Positions 10,650 to 20,174 are shown, counted from the first letter of the stretch. The stretch is DNA of 64,000 bases from Olsenella sp. KGMB02461 (GCF_012584445.1 NZ_JABAHI010000008.1:868001-932000), one strand, 5' to 3'. Notes: a model not told the origin generated them from the sequence alone. A program made the numbers and translations.

Positions 10650-11891
10650 TTAGGCCCTTGCCACCGCTCGCCTGGCGATGCCCACAAACACTAGACCCGC
10701 TACCGTCGCAATGACACCGGCTGCTACGAGCACTGGCTGCACGCCAAATATCTGGGCGAGGAAGGGTGCTGCGAGCAGTGGCAAGACACCTGAGCTTCGC
10801 TGCCCCATTTGGAGCACGCCCATGACGCGGCCAACGGCTCCTTCTGGGGCGTCACGCTGCACGATCAGGTTGAGCAGCGGCTCAAAGAGCCCCCAACCCA
10901 TGCCCAAGATAGCCATACCTATGGCTGCAATCCAGGGATTCGAAGTGGCTACATAGATCACGGTTCCTGCGCCTACCAGTGCGGTAAGCCAAGCGGCAAG
11001 ACTCACATCTTGGGCGCGCTCGGGCACTTTGAGCAGCAGCAGCGAGCCTAGGGTTGCCCCTACCCCCATGATGGCGTTGAGCCATCCAGTCCACTCCACA
11101 CCCACCTGCAACACGTCGCGATAGAAGACCGTCTCCAGCGAGTCGAAGGCTCCAAAAGCGAAATAGGCCAAGAAGGCCATAGGCACCAGGCAGGCCAAGG
11201 CAGGGGTTGAGAAGGCCAGTTTGAAACCCTCGACCAGATAAGCAGCCCCCTTGTGGGTGGAGGCGGGCTTCTCGGCAACAGGGGCGCTGGCGCCTTTGGG
11301 AAGAGCCAGCGCGCAAGGCACCGCCAGCAATCCACCAATGCCCAGGACCGCGAAGCATCCCTGAGCCGACCATGCCAGAGCCACTGCGCCGCCGAGGGCG
11401 GGGCCGATGATGTAAGCGGCGTTTTCGGCAGTGGACATGAGGGAGTTGGCGCGAGGCAGGGAGGCGTCGGTCACCACGAAGGGCGGAAGCGACGTGAACG
11501 TGGTGATGATCGCGCCATACACCAGCGAATAAAGTCCATTGAGCAGCGTGAGCGTGGTAAGGCTGAGCGGCATGAGGAAAAAGACGATCGCCGTGAGGGT
11601 GTAGCCCAGAAGGCCGCCCACCAAGACCTTGCGGGGACCTAGGAGGTCGATCGCCAATCCGCCTACCGCATTGCCGGCTATCATCGCGAGATTCACCACC
11701 AACATGAGGATGGAAACCTCGAAGACCGATGCCTCCAGGTCATAGACCGCGGTGCCCAGCACACCCACCACAAAACAGCTGGTGTTGGCGAGGGTGGCCA
11801 GGAGTCGGCAGATGACCAGGAGTGCGATGGCGCGGTTATCGGCAGTATGGGCGTCTGGCTGGCCTGCAGGTTCAGGGGAATGGATGGGCAC
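10650..11891 (-). CDS. MFS transporter, paralogue 1
   Basis: A 413-residue major facilitator with about 12 hydrophobic segments. It has the loop 2-3 motif DLLGPRKVLVGG and a soluble central loop after about residue 200 (LPKGASAPVAEKPAS). FAFGAFDSLETVFYRDVLQV is nearly the same in the next gene, so the two are duplicates. The start is GTG at 11891 with AAAGGAG at 8-nt spacing. It resembles drug-efflux-like MFS members, but the substrate cannot be told. The upstream region at 12012-12066 has a direct repeat that may be an operator. Confidence 0.88.
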   Translation of the reverse strand: MPIHSPEPAGQPDAHTADNRAIALLVICRLLATLANTSCFVVGVLGTAVYDLEASVFEVSILMLVVNLAMIAGNAVGGLAIDLLGPRKVLVGGLLGYTLTAIVFFLMPLSLTTLTLLNGLYSLVYGAIITTFTSLPPFVVTDASLPRANSLMSTAENAAYIIGPALGGAVALAWSAQGCFAVLGIGGLLAVPCALALPKGASAPVAEKPASTHKGAAYLVEGFKLAFSTPALACLVPMAFLAYFAFGAFDSLETVFYRDVLQVGVEWTGWLNAIMGVGATLGSLLLLKVPERAQDVSLAAWLTALVGAGTVIYVATSNPWIAAIGMAILGMGWGLFEPLLNLIVQRDAPEGAVGRVMGVLQMGQRSSGVLPLLAAPFLAQIFGVQPVLVAAGVIATVAGLVFVGIARRAVARA

Positions 11892-12011
11892 AACGGCTCC
11901 TTTAATGACGGGTTAAGGGGGTCTTGGGAAACGATGCTATTTGACAGAATTGCTCTTTGACTAGGCTAGGGTTTTATCTGGGTTATGCAAGGTTTCGTGA
12001 CCCTCTGGGTG

Positions 12012-12066
12012 TTTACTACATTAGCGTCATTGATACGTAGCCAACGTAGTAGTTTACTAGGTTAGC
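12012..12066. promoter_or_regulatory. Direct repeat upstream of MFS paralogue 1
   Basis: TTTACTACATTAGC (12012) and TTTACTAGGTTAGC (12053) are copies 41 bp apart, about four helical turns, 120-175 bp upstream of the GTG start, in an AT-rich patch. A repressor or activator site is a reasonable guess. Confidence 0.4.
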
Positions 12067-12168
12067 TACAAAACAATGTAACTAATGCAGCACCTTTTCA
12101 GAGGGTGGCGCACCTTGGCCTTTGCCAGCTTCTTTTGCCAGCCTTCTTACCGTCTGGTCGCCATAGGC

Positions 12169-13503
12169 CTATTGGCCGCGGGCACGCTCCTGTGCAGCCG
12201 CCTGCGCCTGCGTCCCCTCTACTTCCAGCGGTTTTGCAGGAGTCGCCGGAGCGATGCCCACAAAGAGCAGCCCTACGCAGGCACTCACGATGGAAGCGCC
12301 AATGAGCACCGCTTGGACGCCCCAGAGGTCGGCCAGGAAGGGAGCGAAAAACAGCGGGATGACGCCGGCAAACTGGAGGCCTAGAGACATCACCGACATC
12401 ACTCGGCCCGTATAGGCCAAGGGCGTGCGGCGCTGCACCAACAGGTCGCGGGTAGGCGCCAGCATGCCAAAGCCGAAGCCGGTGACCAGCTGGCCGATGG
12501 CTGCGATCTGCCACAGCGAAGTGCCCACATAGATCACCGTGCCCACGCCCACCACCGTGAGCATGACCGCGCAGTTCTTGATGGTGATGCGATCTTTGGG
12601 CAAGCGCACCATCACAGCCGAGCCAAGCACGCACCCCACTCCCATGGCCGCTGTGAGCCAGCCCAGAAACTCTACAGGCACCTGCAGGATGTCGCGATAG
12701 AAGATGGACTCCAGCGAGTCGAAGGCTCCAAAAGCGAAGTAGCCAAAGAAGCCCAAGCAAAAGAGGATCGCCAGGAACCGGTCTTTGAAGGTGACCGAAA
12801 AGCCCGCCGCCAGATTTGCGAGCTTGGCCTTGAACCCCGGCTTTTGGGTGTGAGCAGGCTCCGCTGCCGGAGCCGAGCCCAAAATCATCTGAGCCGCAGG
12901 TGTATAGCGCTGTTGGATGCCCAAGACCACCGCCGCACCAGCGGCAAAGAACGCGGCCGACACCAAAAAGACTGCCGACAAAGGCAGCACCCGGGTAATG
13001 GCAGCCCCCACCATGGGCCCGGCGATAATGGCAACGTTGGTGCCAAGATAAAGAAGGCCGTTGGCGTCTTGCAGGCGGCTTGTTGGCACCACGTAGGGCG
13101 GCAATGACGAGAACGACGTGTTGGCAAAACCCACCAGCATGCTCCAGAAGGCAAAAAACGCCAGGAGCACGCCAAAGCTGCCGGCAAAAAGGCTGTAGGT
13201 GATAAAGACCGCAGCGGTGAGGATAAGGGTGCCCAGGAGCGTTTTCCTGGGCCCTATGCGGTCCACCAGAGGCCCTGCGCAGGCAGTGCCCAGCACAATG
13301 AAGAGGTTGCCTGTGAGCATCATGAAGGAGATGCCAAAGGCGTCCGACCCCAACGCATAGGTCGCAGTGCCAAAGACGCCCACGAAGTAGCTGCACTCGA
13401 CGCCCATGCGGGCGAAGAGACGGCCTAAAAAGAGTTGGAGGTCGGCTTTTGAGGTGAACCTCTGAGTGAACGATGAGGCAACGCGCCTCGCTACGTGGTT
13501 CAT
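12169..13503 (-). CDS. MFS transporter, paralogue 2
   Basis: 444 residues from the ATG at 13503, which has a GGAG site; an earlier in-frame ATG at 13551 lacks one. It has about 12 membrane segments, the loop motif DRIGPRKTLLG, and SLPPYVVPTSRLQDANGLLYLGTN, the counterpart of SLPPFVV in paralogue 1. It shares FAFGAFDSLESIFYRDILQVPVE with its neighbour. Both point the same way with 277 bp between them, so this is a tandem duplication with separate promoters. The substrate is unknown. Confidence 0.88.
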   Translation of the reverse strand: MNHVARRVASSFTQRFTSKADLQLFLGRLFARMGVECSYFVGVFGTATYALGSDAFGISFMMLTGNLFIVLGTACAGPLVDRIGPRKTLLGTLILTAAVFITYSLFAGSFGVLLAFFAFWSMLVGFANTSFSSLPPYVVPTSRLQDANGLLYLGTNVAIIAGPMVGAAITRVLPLSAVFLVSAAFFAAGAAVVLGIQQRYTPAAQMILGSAPAAEPAHTQKPGFKAKLANLAAGFSVTFKDRFLAILFCLGFFGYFAFGAFDSLESIFYRDILQVPVEFLGWLTAAMGVGCVLGSAVMVRLPKDRITIKNCAVMLTVVGVGTVIYVGTSLWQIAAIGQLVTGFGFGMLAPTRDLLVQRRTPLAYTGRVMSVMSLGLQFAGVIPLFFAPFLADLWGVQAVLIGASIVSACVGLLFVGIAPATPAKPLEVEGTQAQAAAQERARGQ

Positions 13504-14076
13504 GGGAAGCTCCAAGGAGTTGTTTGCAAATGTGATTTGAAAGATGGGCAAAGCGCACTTAGGGACAGGTCACCTAAGGTTCGAACACCCACCCTGCACA
13601 CATTGCGCATCACTCCGTCTTGTTGAGCTTCATCGAACTGCCCAGCTGCATCCAGCGCCTGCAGAGCGCCAAGGCTATTAGCGGACAGCTCAGATCACTC
13701 TACCTAAGCATCTATGGATGTGCAAGAGACAGACGTGACGCCAAGAGACGAACGTGCGGGTTACCCATCCGTTTGACGGGGCGCGGGCTTTGATGAGGCC
13801 CTGCATGGGCGTATTTCCCGCATGGCGCAACCTCACACCCCGTGTGCATCGCTTCTCCCAGAGCGCACCGCCCCACTCCCACCCTGGGTTTCACGACAGA
13901 TATAAGGTTTCCCGCAGATTCTCATATATTCCTACTCCAAAAGGGGTATTTTATTCCGGTGGCATTGGGACACCGCGCCGTGTCCTGCCGCCTCACCCCG
14001 GCGTTCCCCATCGCACGCCGGCAAAACGCCCTTATCTGGCAGCCCTTATCGGCCGCCCCGAGCCCTAGGAGCACTC
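13504..14076. other. Divergent promoter region MFS2/suf
   Basis: 573 bp with no convincing gene; short frames on both strands lack family resemblance. It contains CATCTATGGATG at about 13709 and the 25-bp dyad at 13928, followed by the leader of sufC. Confidence 0.6.
13928..13952. promoter_or_regulatory. 25-bp dyad, candidate metal/redox operator (suf copy)
   Basis: Matches ATWCCYACT-N7-RGGTATTTT, about 125 bp upstream of sufC. The same 25-bp arrangement occurs upstream of copA (49027) and between the small membrane gene and the cupin gene (60203). Confidence 0.5.
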
Positions 14077-14904
14077 ATGGCAGAACCGCTGCTCTCTGTA
14101 TCCAACCTCTCGGCCTCTGTGGACGAGAAGCCCATCCTGCATCAGGTGAACCTCACCGTGGATCCCGGCACATGCCACGTGCTCATGGGCCCCAACGGCG
14201 CAGGCAAGTCCACTTTGGGCCATGTCATCATGGGCGATCCGGTCTACCAGGTCACCCAGGGCACCATCACCTTCGATGGCCAAGACATCACAGGCGAGCC
14301 TACCGACAAACGCTCCCTTGCCGGCTTGTTCCTCTCTTTCCAGGCCCCGGTTGAGATCCCGGGCGTGCCCCTCTACAGCTTCCTGCGCACCATCTGCCAA
14401 AAGCGCCCGGAGCTCAAGATGACCGCGCGCCAGTTCCGCACGCGCGTGACCGAGCTCGCCCAGACCCTGGACATGGACCCCTCCTACCTCACCCGCGAGC
14501 TGGGGGTGGGCTTCTCGGGCGGCGAGAAGAAAAAGGTGGAGATGCTGCAGTTGCTGCTGCTCCAGCCCAAGCTCGCCATCTTGGATGAGACCGACTCCGG
14601 CCTGGACGTGGACGCCCTGGGCGTGGTGTCCCGCGGCATCCAGGCCTATCGCGAGAGCTGCGACGGCTCCCTCATCGTCATCACCCACAACACCCGCATC
14701 CTGGAGCGCCTCCAGGTGGACGAGACCCACGTCATGGTCGACGGCACCATCGTCGCTGCCGGCGGCGCCGACCTCATCCCCTACATCGATTCCCACGGCT
14801 TCGAGGGCTATGAGGCTCAGGCACAGGAAGCTGCCGAGAAGGCCGCCCTTCTCGGCAAGGACGAGGCGGCTCCTTTGAAAGCCGCCGGCAAAGAGGAGGC
14901 CTAG
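14077..14904 (+). CDS. sufC: Fe-S assembly ATPase SufC
   Basis: ABC-type ATPase of the SufBCD scaffold. Walker A is GPNGAGKST, the signature is VGFSGGEKKKVEM, and Walker B is the SufC-specific LAILDETDSGLDVDAL. The 275 residues include a short charged tail. An inverted pair of the TGCCGAGAA word lies in the tail coding region (14832-14857). First gene of sufCBDSU-rrf2; 5 bp separate it from sufB. Confidence 0.97.
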   Translation: MAEPLLSVSNLSASVDEKPILHQVNLTVDPGTCHVLMGPNGAGKSTLGHVIMGDPVYQVTQGTITFDGQDITGEPTDKRSLAGLFLSFQAPVEIPGVPLYSFLRTICQKRPELKMTARQFRTRVTELAQTLDMDPSYLTRELGVGFSGGEKKKVEMLQLLLLQPKLAILDETDSGLDVDALGVVSRGIQAYRESCDGSLIVITHNTRILERLQVDETHVMVDGTIVAAGGADLIPYIDSHGFEGYEAQAQEAAEKAALLGKDEAAPLKAAGKEEA

Positions 14905-14909
14905 AGTCC

Positions 14910-16364
14910 ATGGCAGACATCACTCAGGCAAAGCCCGCGTTGGCGGAGGGGGCGCAGCGCGCGCGATCCCAAGTGGCCGATGTGGATCGCAGCCTCTACG
15001 ACTTTGTGAAGAGCGAAGAGGGCTACGAGCGTTTCTCGGACGGCCTTTCCCCAGACATCGTGGAGGAGATCAGCCGCAAGAAGGACGAGCCCCAGTGGAT
15101 GCTCGACCTGCGCCTTCGCTCCCTGCAAATCTATGAGAGCACGCCCATGCCCGCCAATTGGGGGCCCTCCATCGCCGGGCTTGACATGGCGAACATCTCC
15201 ACCTATGTGACCAGCGGCGCCAAGCAGGCGGACTCCTGGGACGAGGTGCCGGAGGACATCAAGGACACCTTCGAGCGCCTGGGCATCCCCGAGGCCGAGC
15301 GCACCAGCTTGGCCGGCGTGGGCGCCCAATATGACTCCGAGCTGGTCTACCACAACATGCGCGAGGAGGTGGCAGAGCTGGGGGTGGTCTACTCGGGCAT
15401 CGAGGAGGCGCTCCACGGCCCCTACGAAGAGATGATCCGCCAGCACTTCATGAAGCTGGTGCCCCCTACAGACCATAAGTTCGCCGCGCTCCATGGCGCG
15501 GTCTGGTCTGGCGGCTCCTTTGTCTATGTGCCGGCCGGGGTCGAGGTGAGCTTCCCGCTCCAGAGCTACTTCCGCTTGAACGCCGCGGGAGCCGGCCAGT
15601 TCGAGCACACGCTGATCATCGTGGAGCCTGGGGCAGACCTGCACTTTATCGAGGGTTGCTCGGCGCCTAAGTACAACGTGGCCAACCTCCATGCCGGCTG
15701 CGTGGAGCTCTTTGTGGGCGAGGGGGCGCACCTGCGCTACTCCACCATCGAGAACTGGTCCAAGAACATGTACAACCTCAACACCAAGCGTGCGAGGGTC
15801 GAGGCCAATGGCTCCATCGAGTGGGTTTCGGGCTCCTTCGGCAGCCATGTGAGCTACCTCTACCCCTCCAGCCTTTTGGTAGGAGAGCGCGCCTCCTGCG
15901 AGTTCACCGGCATCACCTTCGCCGGCGCAGGCCAAGACTTGGACACCGGCTGCAAGGTGCACATGGCGGCGCCTCACACCCGCGCCTCGGTCTCTACCAA
16001 GTCCATCTCCAAGGGCGGCGGCGTCTCCACCTTCCGCAGCTCTGTGGTGGTGACCCCTCGGGCAGACGGCGCGCGCGCCTCGGTCTCCTGCCAATCGCTC
16101 ATGCTGGACGACAAGTCGGTCTCCGACACCATCCCGGCCATGGACGTGCGCAATGCCACCGCCCAGGTGGGCCACGAGGCCACCATCGGCCGCATCTCAG
16201 ACGACACCATCCTCTACCTCATGAGCCGCGGCATCCCCGAAGACGAGGCCCGCACCATGGTGGTGAACGGCTTTGCCGAGCCCATCTCCAAAGAGCTCCC
16301 CTTGGAGTACGCCGTCGAGATGAACAACCTCATCAAGCTTGAGATGGAAGGAGCCATCGGCTAA
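14910..16364 (+). CDS. sufB: Fe-S assembly scaffold SufB
   Basis: 484 residues. YEMI-type and PTDHKFAALHGAVWSGGSFVYVPAGV segments, then FIEGCSAPKYNVANLHAGCVELFV (β-helix core with cysteines) and the C-terminal GRISDDTILYLMSRGIPEDEARTMVVNGF are all typical of SufB. Together with SufC and SufD it builds and passes on Fe-S clusters. The stop overlaps the sufD start (TAATG). Confidence 0.97.
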   Translation: MADITQAKPALAEGAQRARSQVADVDRSLYDFVKSEEGYERFSDGLSPDIVEEISRKKDEPQWMLDLRLRSLQIYESTPMPANWGPSIAGLDMANISTYVTSGAKQADSWDEVPEDIKDTFERLGIPEAERTSLAGVGAQYDSELVYHNMREEVAELGVVYSGIEEALHGPYEEMIRQHFMKLVPPTDHKFAALHGAVWSGGSFVYVPAGVEVSFPLQSYFRLNAAGAGQFEHTLIIVEPGADLHFIEGCSAPKYNVANLHAGCVELFVGEGAHLRYSTIENWSKNMYNLNTKRARVEANGSIEWVSGSFGSHVSYLYPSSLLVGERASCEFTGITFAGAGQDLDTGCKVHMAAPHTRASVSTKSISKGGGVSTFRSSVVVTPRADGARASVSCQSLMLDDKSVSDTIPAMDVRNATAQVGHEATIGRISDDTILYLMSRGIPEDEARTMVVNGFAEPISKELPLEYAVEMNNLIKLEMEGAIG

Positions 16365-17479
16365 TGGCAGACGCAACTGTAGCCCAGCTTACCTCGGTGG
16401 ATCCCGCCCCGGCCCAAACCTGGAACTGGCTCAAGATCAACTCCGGCACCCTGGAGGTGCCTCTCTCTGACGCCCTGGCCTCCATGGACGGCCATCAGCT
16501 CGCCCAGCTGGCAGACACCCAAGTGCCTCCTGAGGCCCAAGGCCTGCTTTTGGGCGTGGGCACCCAAGCCACCGGCTGGATCGACGGCGACGCCACTGCC
16601 CGCCAGGTGGTGCGCGTGGGCGCCGGCGAGACCCTGGATGAGCCGGTCACCATCCTTTGCGAAGCCGCCAAGGGCGACCGCGTCCAGACCACGGTGGTCT
16701 TGGAGGAGGACAGCTCCTGCCAGATCGTGGCGCTGGCCTTAGGCAAAGAAACCGACAAGGGCACCTCCGGCCAAGCGCTTCGCATTGTGGCAGAGCCCGG
16801 CTCCAAAGCCACGGTGCACCTGCTCATCGCCCAGGGAGACAACCAGCAGCATATCGACGGGGTGGGGGCTCTTCTCGGCGAGGACGCCACGCTGGACATC
16901 CATCACTACATCTTGGGCAGCCAGTCTTCGGCTACCGGCGTGTTTGTGGACCTGGTGGGCCAAAACGCCTCTCTCAACGCCACCCTTTCCTATGTGGGCC
17001 GCGCCAACCAGACGGTGGACATGGCCTACCAGGTGCTCCATCACGGGCGTCGCACCTCGACGCTCATAGGCGCCAACGGCGTGCTTTTGGGCAACGCCCA
17101 CAAAACGCTGAGGGCCACCATCGACCTTTCCCGAGGCTGCAAGGGCGCCGAAGGCACAGAGACAGAGACGGTGCTGCTCGCCGGCGACCAGGTGGTCAAC
17201 AAGACGTTGCCCACCATCCTGTGCTCCGAGGACGACGTAGCCGGCAACCACGGCGCCACCATTGGCTCGCTCTCGGCTGAGCAGGCCTTCTACCTCGCCT
17301 GCCGCGGCTTGTCCGCTGCAGATGCCAGCGACCTTATGGCCGAGGCCATCGTGGACGCCGCTGCAGCCGCCCTGCCGCCCCAAGCCTCCGAGGCCGTCAT
17401 CGCATGGGCCCAGGACAACCTGGGCGACGAAGGGGCAGAAAACGCCCGAGCGGCCGCTCAGCTTGCCCGCGAGTTCTAG
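16364..17479 (+). CDS. sufD: Fe-S assembly protein SufD
   Basis: 371 residues, a SufB/SufD β-helix protein without the SufB cysteine set. It has VLLGNAHKTLRATIDLSRGCKGAEGTETETVLL and the family end HGATIGSLSAEQAFYLACRGLSAADASDLM. It partners with SufB in the SufBC2D complex. Translationally coupled to sufB. Confidence 0.94.
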   Translation: MADATVAQLTSVDPAPAQTWNWLKINSGTLEVPLSDALASMDGHQLAQLADTQVPPEAQGLLLGVGTQATGWIDGDATARQVVRVGAGETLDEPVTILCEAAKGDRVQTTVVLEEDSSCQIVALALGKETDKGTSGQALRIVAEPGSKATVHLLIAQGDNQQHIDGVGALLGEDATLDIHHYILGSQSSATGVFVDLVGQNASLNATLSYVGRANQTVDMAYQVLHHGRRTSTLIGANGVLLGNAHKTLRATIDLSRGCKGAEGTETETVLLAGDQVVNKTLPTILCSEDDVAGNHGATIGSLSAEQAFYLACRGLSAADASDLMAEAIVDAAAAALPPQASEAVIAWAQDNLGDEGAENARAAAQLAREF

Positions 17480-17564
17480 GGCGCTCGGCTTCGCGCTTCT
17501 CGCGAGGCGCCCACGCCCGTCCCACGGCCGTCCTTCTCCCCTCTCGCCTTTAAGGAGGCGCTCC

Positions 17565-19055
17565 ATGACTTCCCATTACTCTTCTATCCAAGCCCCCGCC
17601 ACATCCCCGGATGCTGCCAGCAACCCCACTCAGGCGGCCCCGGCCGCTCCCAGCCCCGCGGAGCCCACCTCTACGCAGGTGAGGCCCCGCACCCAAAACG
17701 CCGCCCCTGCGCAGGACGGCCTGACCTATGCCTCCGCCTGCGACTCTTCTGTGGGCTCCCGCGGACCGGGCGACTTGGCAGAGACGGCCCGGCTTACGGC
17801 CTCTCCGCACTTATCGGCAGAAGAGGCCGCGAACATCCAGCTCAACCCTTATAAGGCCGACTTCCCGCTCTTTGCCGCAAAGCCCGGCACCTTCTTCTTG
17901 GACTCCGCAGCCACCGCCCAACGCCCTGCCTGCGTCCTGGAAGCCCAGGAGAAGTTCTACGAGAGCTCCAACGCCAACCCGCTGCGCGGCCTCTATGAGC
18001 TGTCAGTCGAGGCCACAGAGGCCATCGATGCCGCCCGCGCCAAGGTAGCCCGCTTCATTGGCGCCGACGACCCTCGTGAAATCATCTTCACTCGCAACAC
18101 CACCGAGTCGCTCAACTTGGCAGCCCGCTCCTTGGGCGAACTGCTGCTTCGCCCGGGCGACGAGGTGGCCATCACCGTCATGGAGCACCACTCCAACCTC
18201 ATCCCCTGGCAGCAAATCTGCCGAGCGGCCCGCGCCAAGCTGGTCTACATGTATCCCGACCAGGAGGGACATCTCTCCGACCAAGAGATTGCCAAGAAGA
18301 TCGGCCCTCGCGCCCGCATCGTCTCGGTGGCCCATGTCTCCAACGTGCTAGGCATTGAGAACCCGGTGAAAAAGATCGCCGAGCGCGCCCATGAGCAGGG
18401 CGCCATCTGCATCGTGGACGCCGCCCAGTCTGCGCCTCACATGAGAATCGACGTCAAAGAACTGGGCTGCGACGTGTTGGCCTTCTCGGCCCATAAGGTC
18501 TTTGGCCCCATGGGCATCGGCGTGCTTTGGGCCAAGATGGACTTGCTCGAGGCCATGCCGCCCTTCCTTACCGGCGGCGAGATGATCGACTCGGTGACCG
18601 AGGCCGAGGCCGTCTGGGCCCCCGTCCCCGAGAAGTTCGAGGCCGGCACCCAAGATGCCGCCGGCATCCATGCCACAGGGGTGGCCCTGGACTACGTGGA
18701 CGCCGTGGGCATGGACGCCATCGAGGCCCGCGAACAGGCCCTGGTCGCCTATCTCTACGATCGGCTCGCCAGCCTGCCCTACGTCACCATCTATGGCCCC
18801 ACCAACCCGGCCGAGCGCCACGGCGTGGTGGCGTTCAACCTGGACGGTATCCATCCCCACGATGTCTCCAGCCTGCTGGACACCAAGCACGTATGCATCC
18901 GTGCCGGCCACCACTGCGCCCAGCCTTTGCTGCTGCGCCTGGGGGTAGACAACACCAACCGCGCCTCGGTTGCGTTCTACAACGATAAATCCGACATCGA
19001 CGCCCTTGTCGATGGCCTTGACTTTGTTTGGGGGATCTTCAATGGGAGCCGCTGA
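17565..19055 (+). CDS. sufS: Cysteine desulfurase SufS with N-terminal extension
   Basis: PLP enzyme that takes sulfur from cysteine for Fe-S assembly. The PLP lysine is K311 (FSAHKVFGPMGIGVLW) and the persulfide cysteine is C451 (RAGHHCAQPLL). I chose the ATG at 17565 with an ideal AAGGAGG site. The core starts near residue 95 (NPYKADFPLF), so about 90 residues rich in Pro, Ala, Ser and Thr precede it; usual family length is about 405-415. The extension has no signal peptide. It overlaps sufU by 14 bp. Confidence 0.95.
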   Translation: MTSHYSSIQAPATSPDAASNPTQAAPAAPSPAEPTSTQVRPRTQNAAPAQDGLTYASACDSSVGSRGPGDLAETARLTASPHLSAEEAANIQLNPYKADFPLFAAKPGTFFLDSAATAQRPACVLEAQEKFYESSNANPLRGLYELSVEATEAIDAARAKVARFIGADDPREIIFTRNTTESLNLAARSLGELLLRPGDEVAITVMEHHSNLIPWQQICRAARAKLVYMYPDQEGHLSDQEIAKKIGPRARIVSVAHVSNVLGIENPVKKIAERAHEQGAICIVDAAQSAPHMRIDVKELGCDVLAFSAHKVFGPMGIGVLWAKMDLLEAMPPFLTGGEMIDSVTEAEAVWAPVPEKFEAGTQDAAGIHATGVALDYVDAVGMDAIEAREQALVAYLYDRLASLPYVTIYGPTNPAERHGVVAFNLDGIHPHDVSSLLDTKHVCIRAGHHCAQPLLLRLGVDNTNRASVAFYNDKSDIDALVDGLDFVWGIFNGSR

Positions 19056-19545
19056 TCTTTACACACCTGCCCTGCTGGAGCACGTGAGTCATCCCGATTA
19101 CAACTACGAGCTGGAGGGTGCCACCTGCTCCCATGAGGGCATCAACCCCAGCTGCGGCGACGACCTCACTCTCCACGTGAAGCTGGGAGACGACGGCGCC
19201 ATCGAGGACGCCTCCTGGACCGGCGTGGGTTGCGCGGTAAGCCAAGGCTCTGCCGACATGATGAGCGACCTGGTCATTGGCCGCACCCCTGCCGAGGCCA
19301 AACAGCTTTGCAACCTCTTTGGCCGCATGGTGCGCGGCGAGACCCTGAGCGACACCGAGCGCGAGGAGCTGGACGAAGCCATCTGCCTGGAATCCATCTC
19401 CCATATGCCCGCCCGCGTCAAATGCGCCGAGCTGGCCTGGCGCACCTTGGACGAGATGCTCTCCGGCGCCACCGAGCCCTCCTCCACCGAGGGCGACGAT
19501 GCGGCTGCCACTTCCAGCGCCGCCAGCCCCCAGGACGGTCGTTAG
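19042..19545 (+). CDS. sufU: Zn-dependent sulfurtransferase SufU
   Basis: Takes persulfide from SufS and passes it to SufBCD. The zinc ligands are visible: Cys and Asp in NPSCGDD, Cys in GVGCAVSQGSADMMSD, and Cys in RVKCAELAW. Of 167 residues the last 25 form a Ser/Ala/Glu tail. The ATG at 19042 lies inside the sufS end, implying coupled translation. Confidence 0.95.
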   Translation: MGAADLYTPALLEHVSHPDYNYELEGATCSHEGINPSCGDDLTLHVKLGDDGAIEDASWTGVGCAVSQGSADMMSDLVIGRTPAEAKQLCNLFGRMVRGETLSDTEREELDEAICLESISHMPARVKCAELAWRTLDEMLSGATEPSSTEGDDAAATSSAASPQDGR

Positions 19546-19546
19546 C

Positions 19547-19996
19547 ATGACCGGAGCCATTTCTACCAAGGGCCGCTACGCCCTGCGCGTCATGCTCGAC
19601 ATTGGCCGCCGAGACGGCTGGGTCTCCCTGGGCGACATCGCTCAGCGCCAAAACATCTCCCGCAAGTACCTAGAGCAGGTCATGTCTCTGCTCATCAAAG
19701 CGGGCTACGTGAAGAGCCAGCGCGGCAAGGGCGGCGGCTATCGCTTGGCCGAATCCCCGGAGCACTACACCGTAGGGGCCATTTTGCGCGTTGCCGAGAA
19801 TGGCCCCCTCACACCTGTGAGCTGCCTGGATTGCACCACCGACACGCTCTGCCCCCGCGCCGACGAGTGCCCTACCCTGCCCCTCTGGCGCGAGCTGGGA
19901 GAGGTGACCGCGCGATTCTTGGACTCAAAGACGCTGGCAGACCTTTTGGTAGACGCCAACGGCAATCCTGTGGAGGAGATTCCCAGCTGCCGATAA
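19547..19996 (+). CDS. Rrf2-family regulator, IscR-like cysteines
   Basis: 149 residues: an N-terminal winged helix (STKGRYALRVMLDIG, NISRKYLEQVMSLLIKAGYVKSQRGKGGGYRL), then C93, C96, C102 and C108. C96-x5-C102-x5-C108 has exactly the IscR cluster spacing, so an Fe-S cluster ligand set is likely. It is the last gene of the suf operon, one base after sufU. The simplest model is feedback control of suf by cluster status, as with IscR. The dyad at 13928 is a candidate site. The stop codon lies within a TGCCGATAA word. Confidence 0.92.
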   Translation: MTGAISTKGRYALRVMLDIGRRDGWVSLGDIAQRQNISRKYLEQVMSLLIKAGYVKSQRGKGGGYRLAESPEHYTVGAILRVAENGPLTPVSCLDCTTDTLCPRADECPTLPLWRELGEVTARFLDSKTLADLLVDANGNPVEEIPSCR

Positions 19997-20053
19997 GCGA
20001 CAACTGTGGCACCAGCCATGGGCCTACAGCCTGTAACCTTGGACGAAGCACGC

Positions 20054-20094
20054 TTGAGCCAGGAGCCTTCGCAAAGACTCCTGGCTCAATCTTT
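20054..20094 (+). terminator. Terminator of the suf operon
   Basis: Perfect 12-bp stem TTGAGCCAGGAG/CTCCTGGCTCAA, 12-nt loop, followed by TCTTT, 57 nt after the rrf2 stop. Confidence 0.88.
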
Positions 20095-20174
20095 ACTCAG
20101 CAACTATCACCGGGCTTTAGCAGGCATAACCCCAACGTGCGCGAATGCCGCCCCACGATATTGCGAGTAAAAAG

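Noticed and set aside
12098-13558. 486-codon minus-strand frame overlapping MFS paralogue 2
   Set aside because: A different frame of the same region; the 444-residue frame gives a clear MFS protein similar to its neighbour.
13560-13640. tRNA-like GGTTCGAA stretch
   Set aside because: No cloverleaf can be built around it; no tRNA or rRNA gene was seen anywhere in the window.
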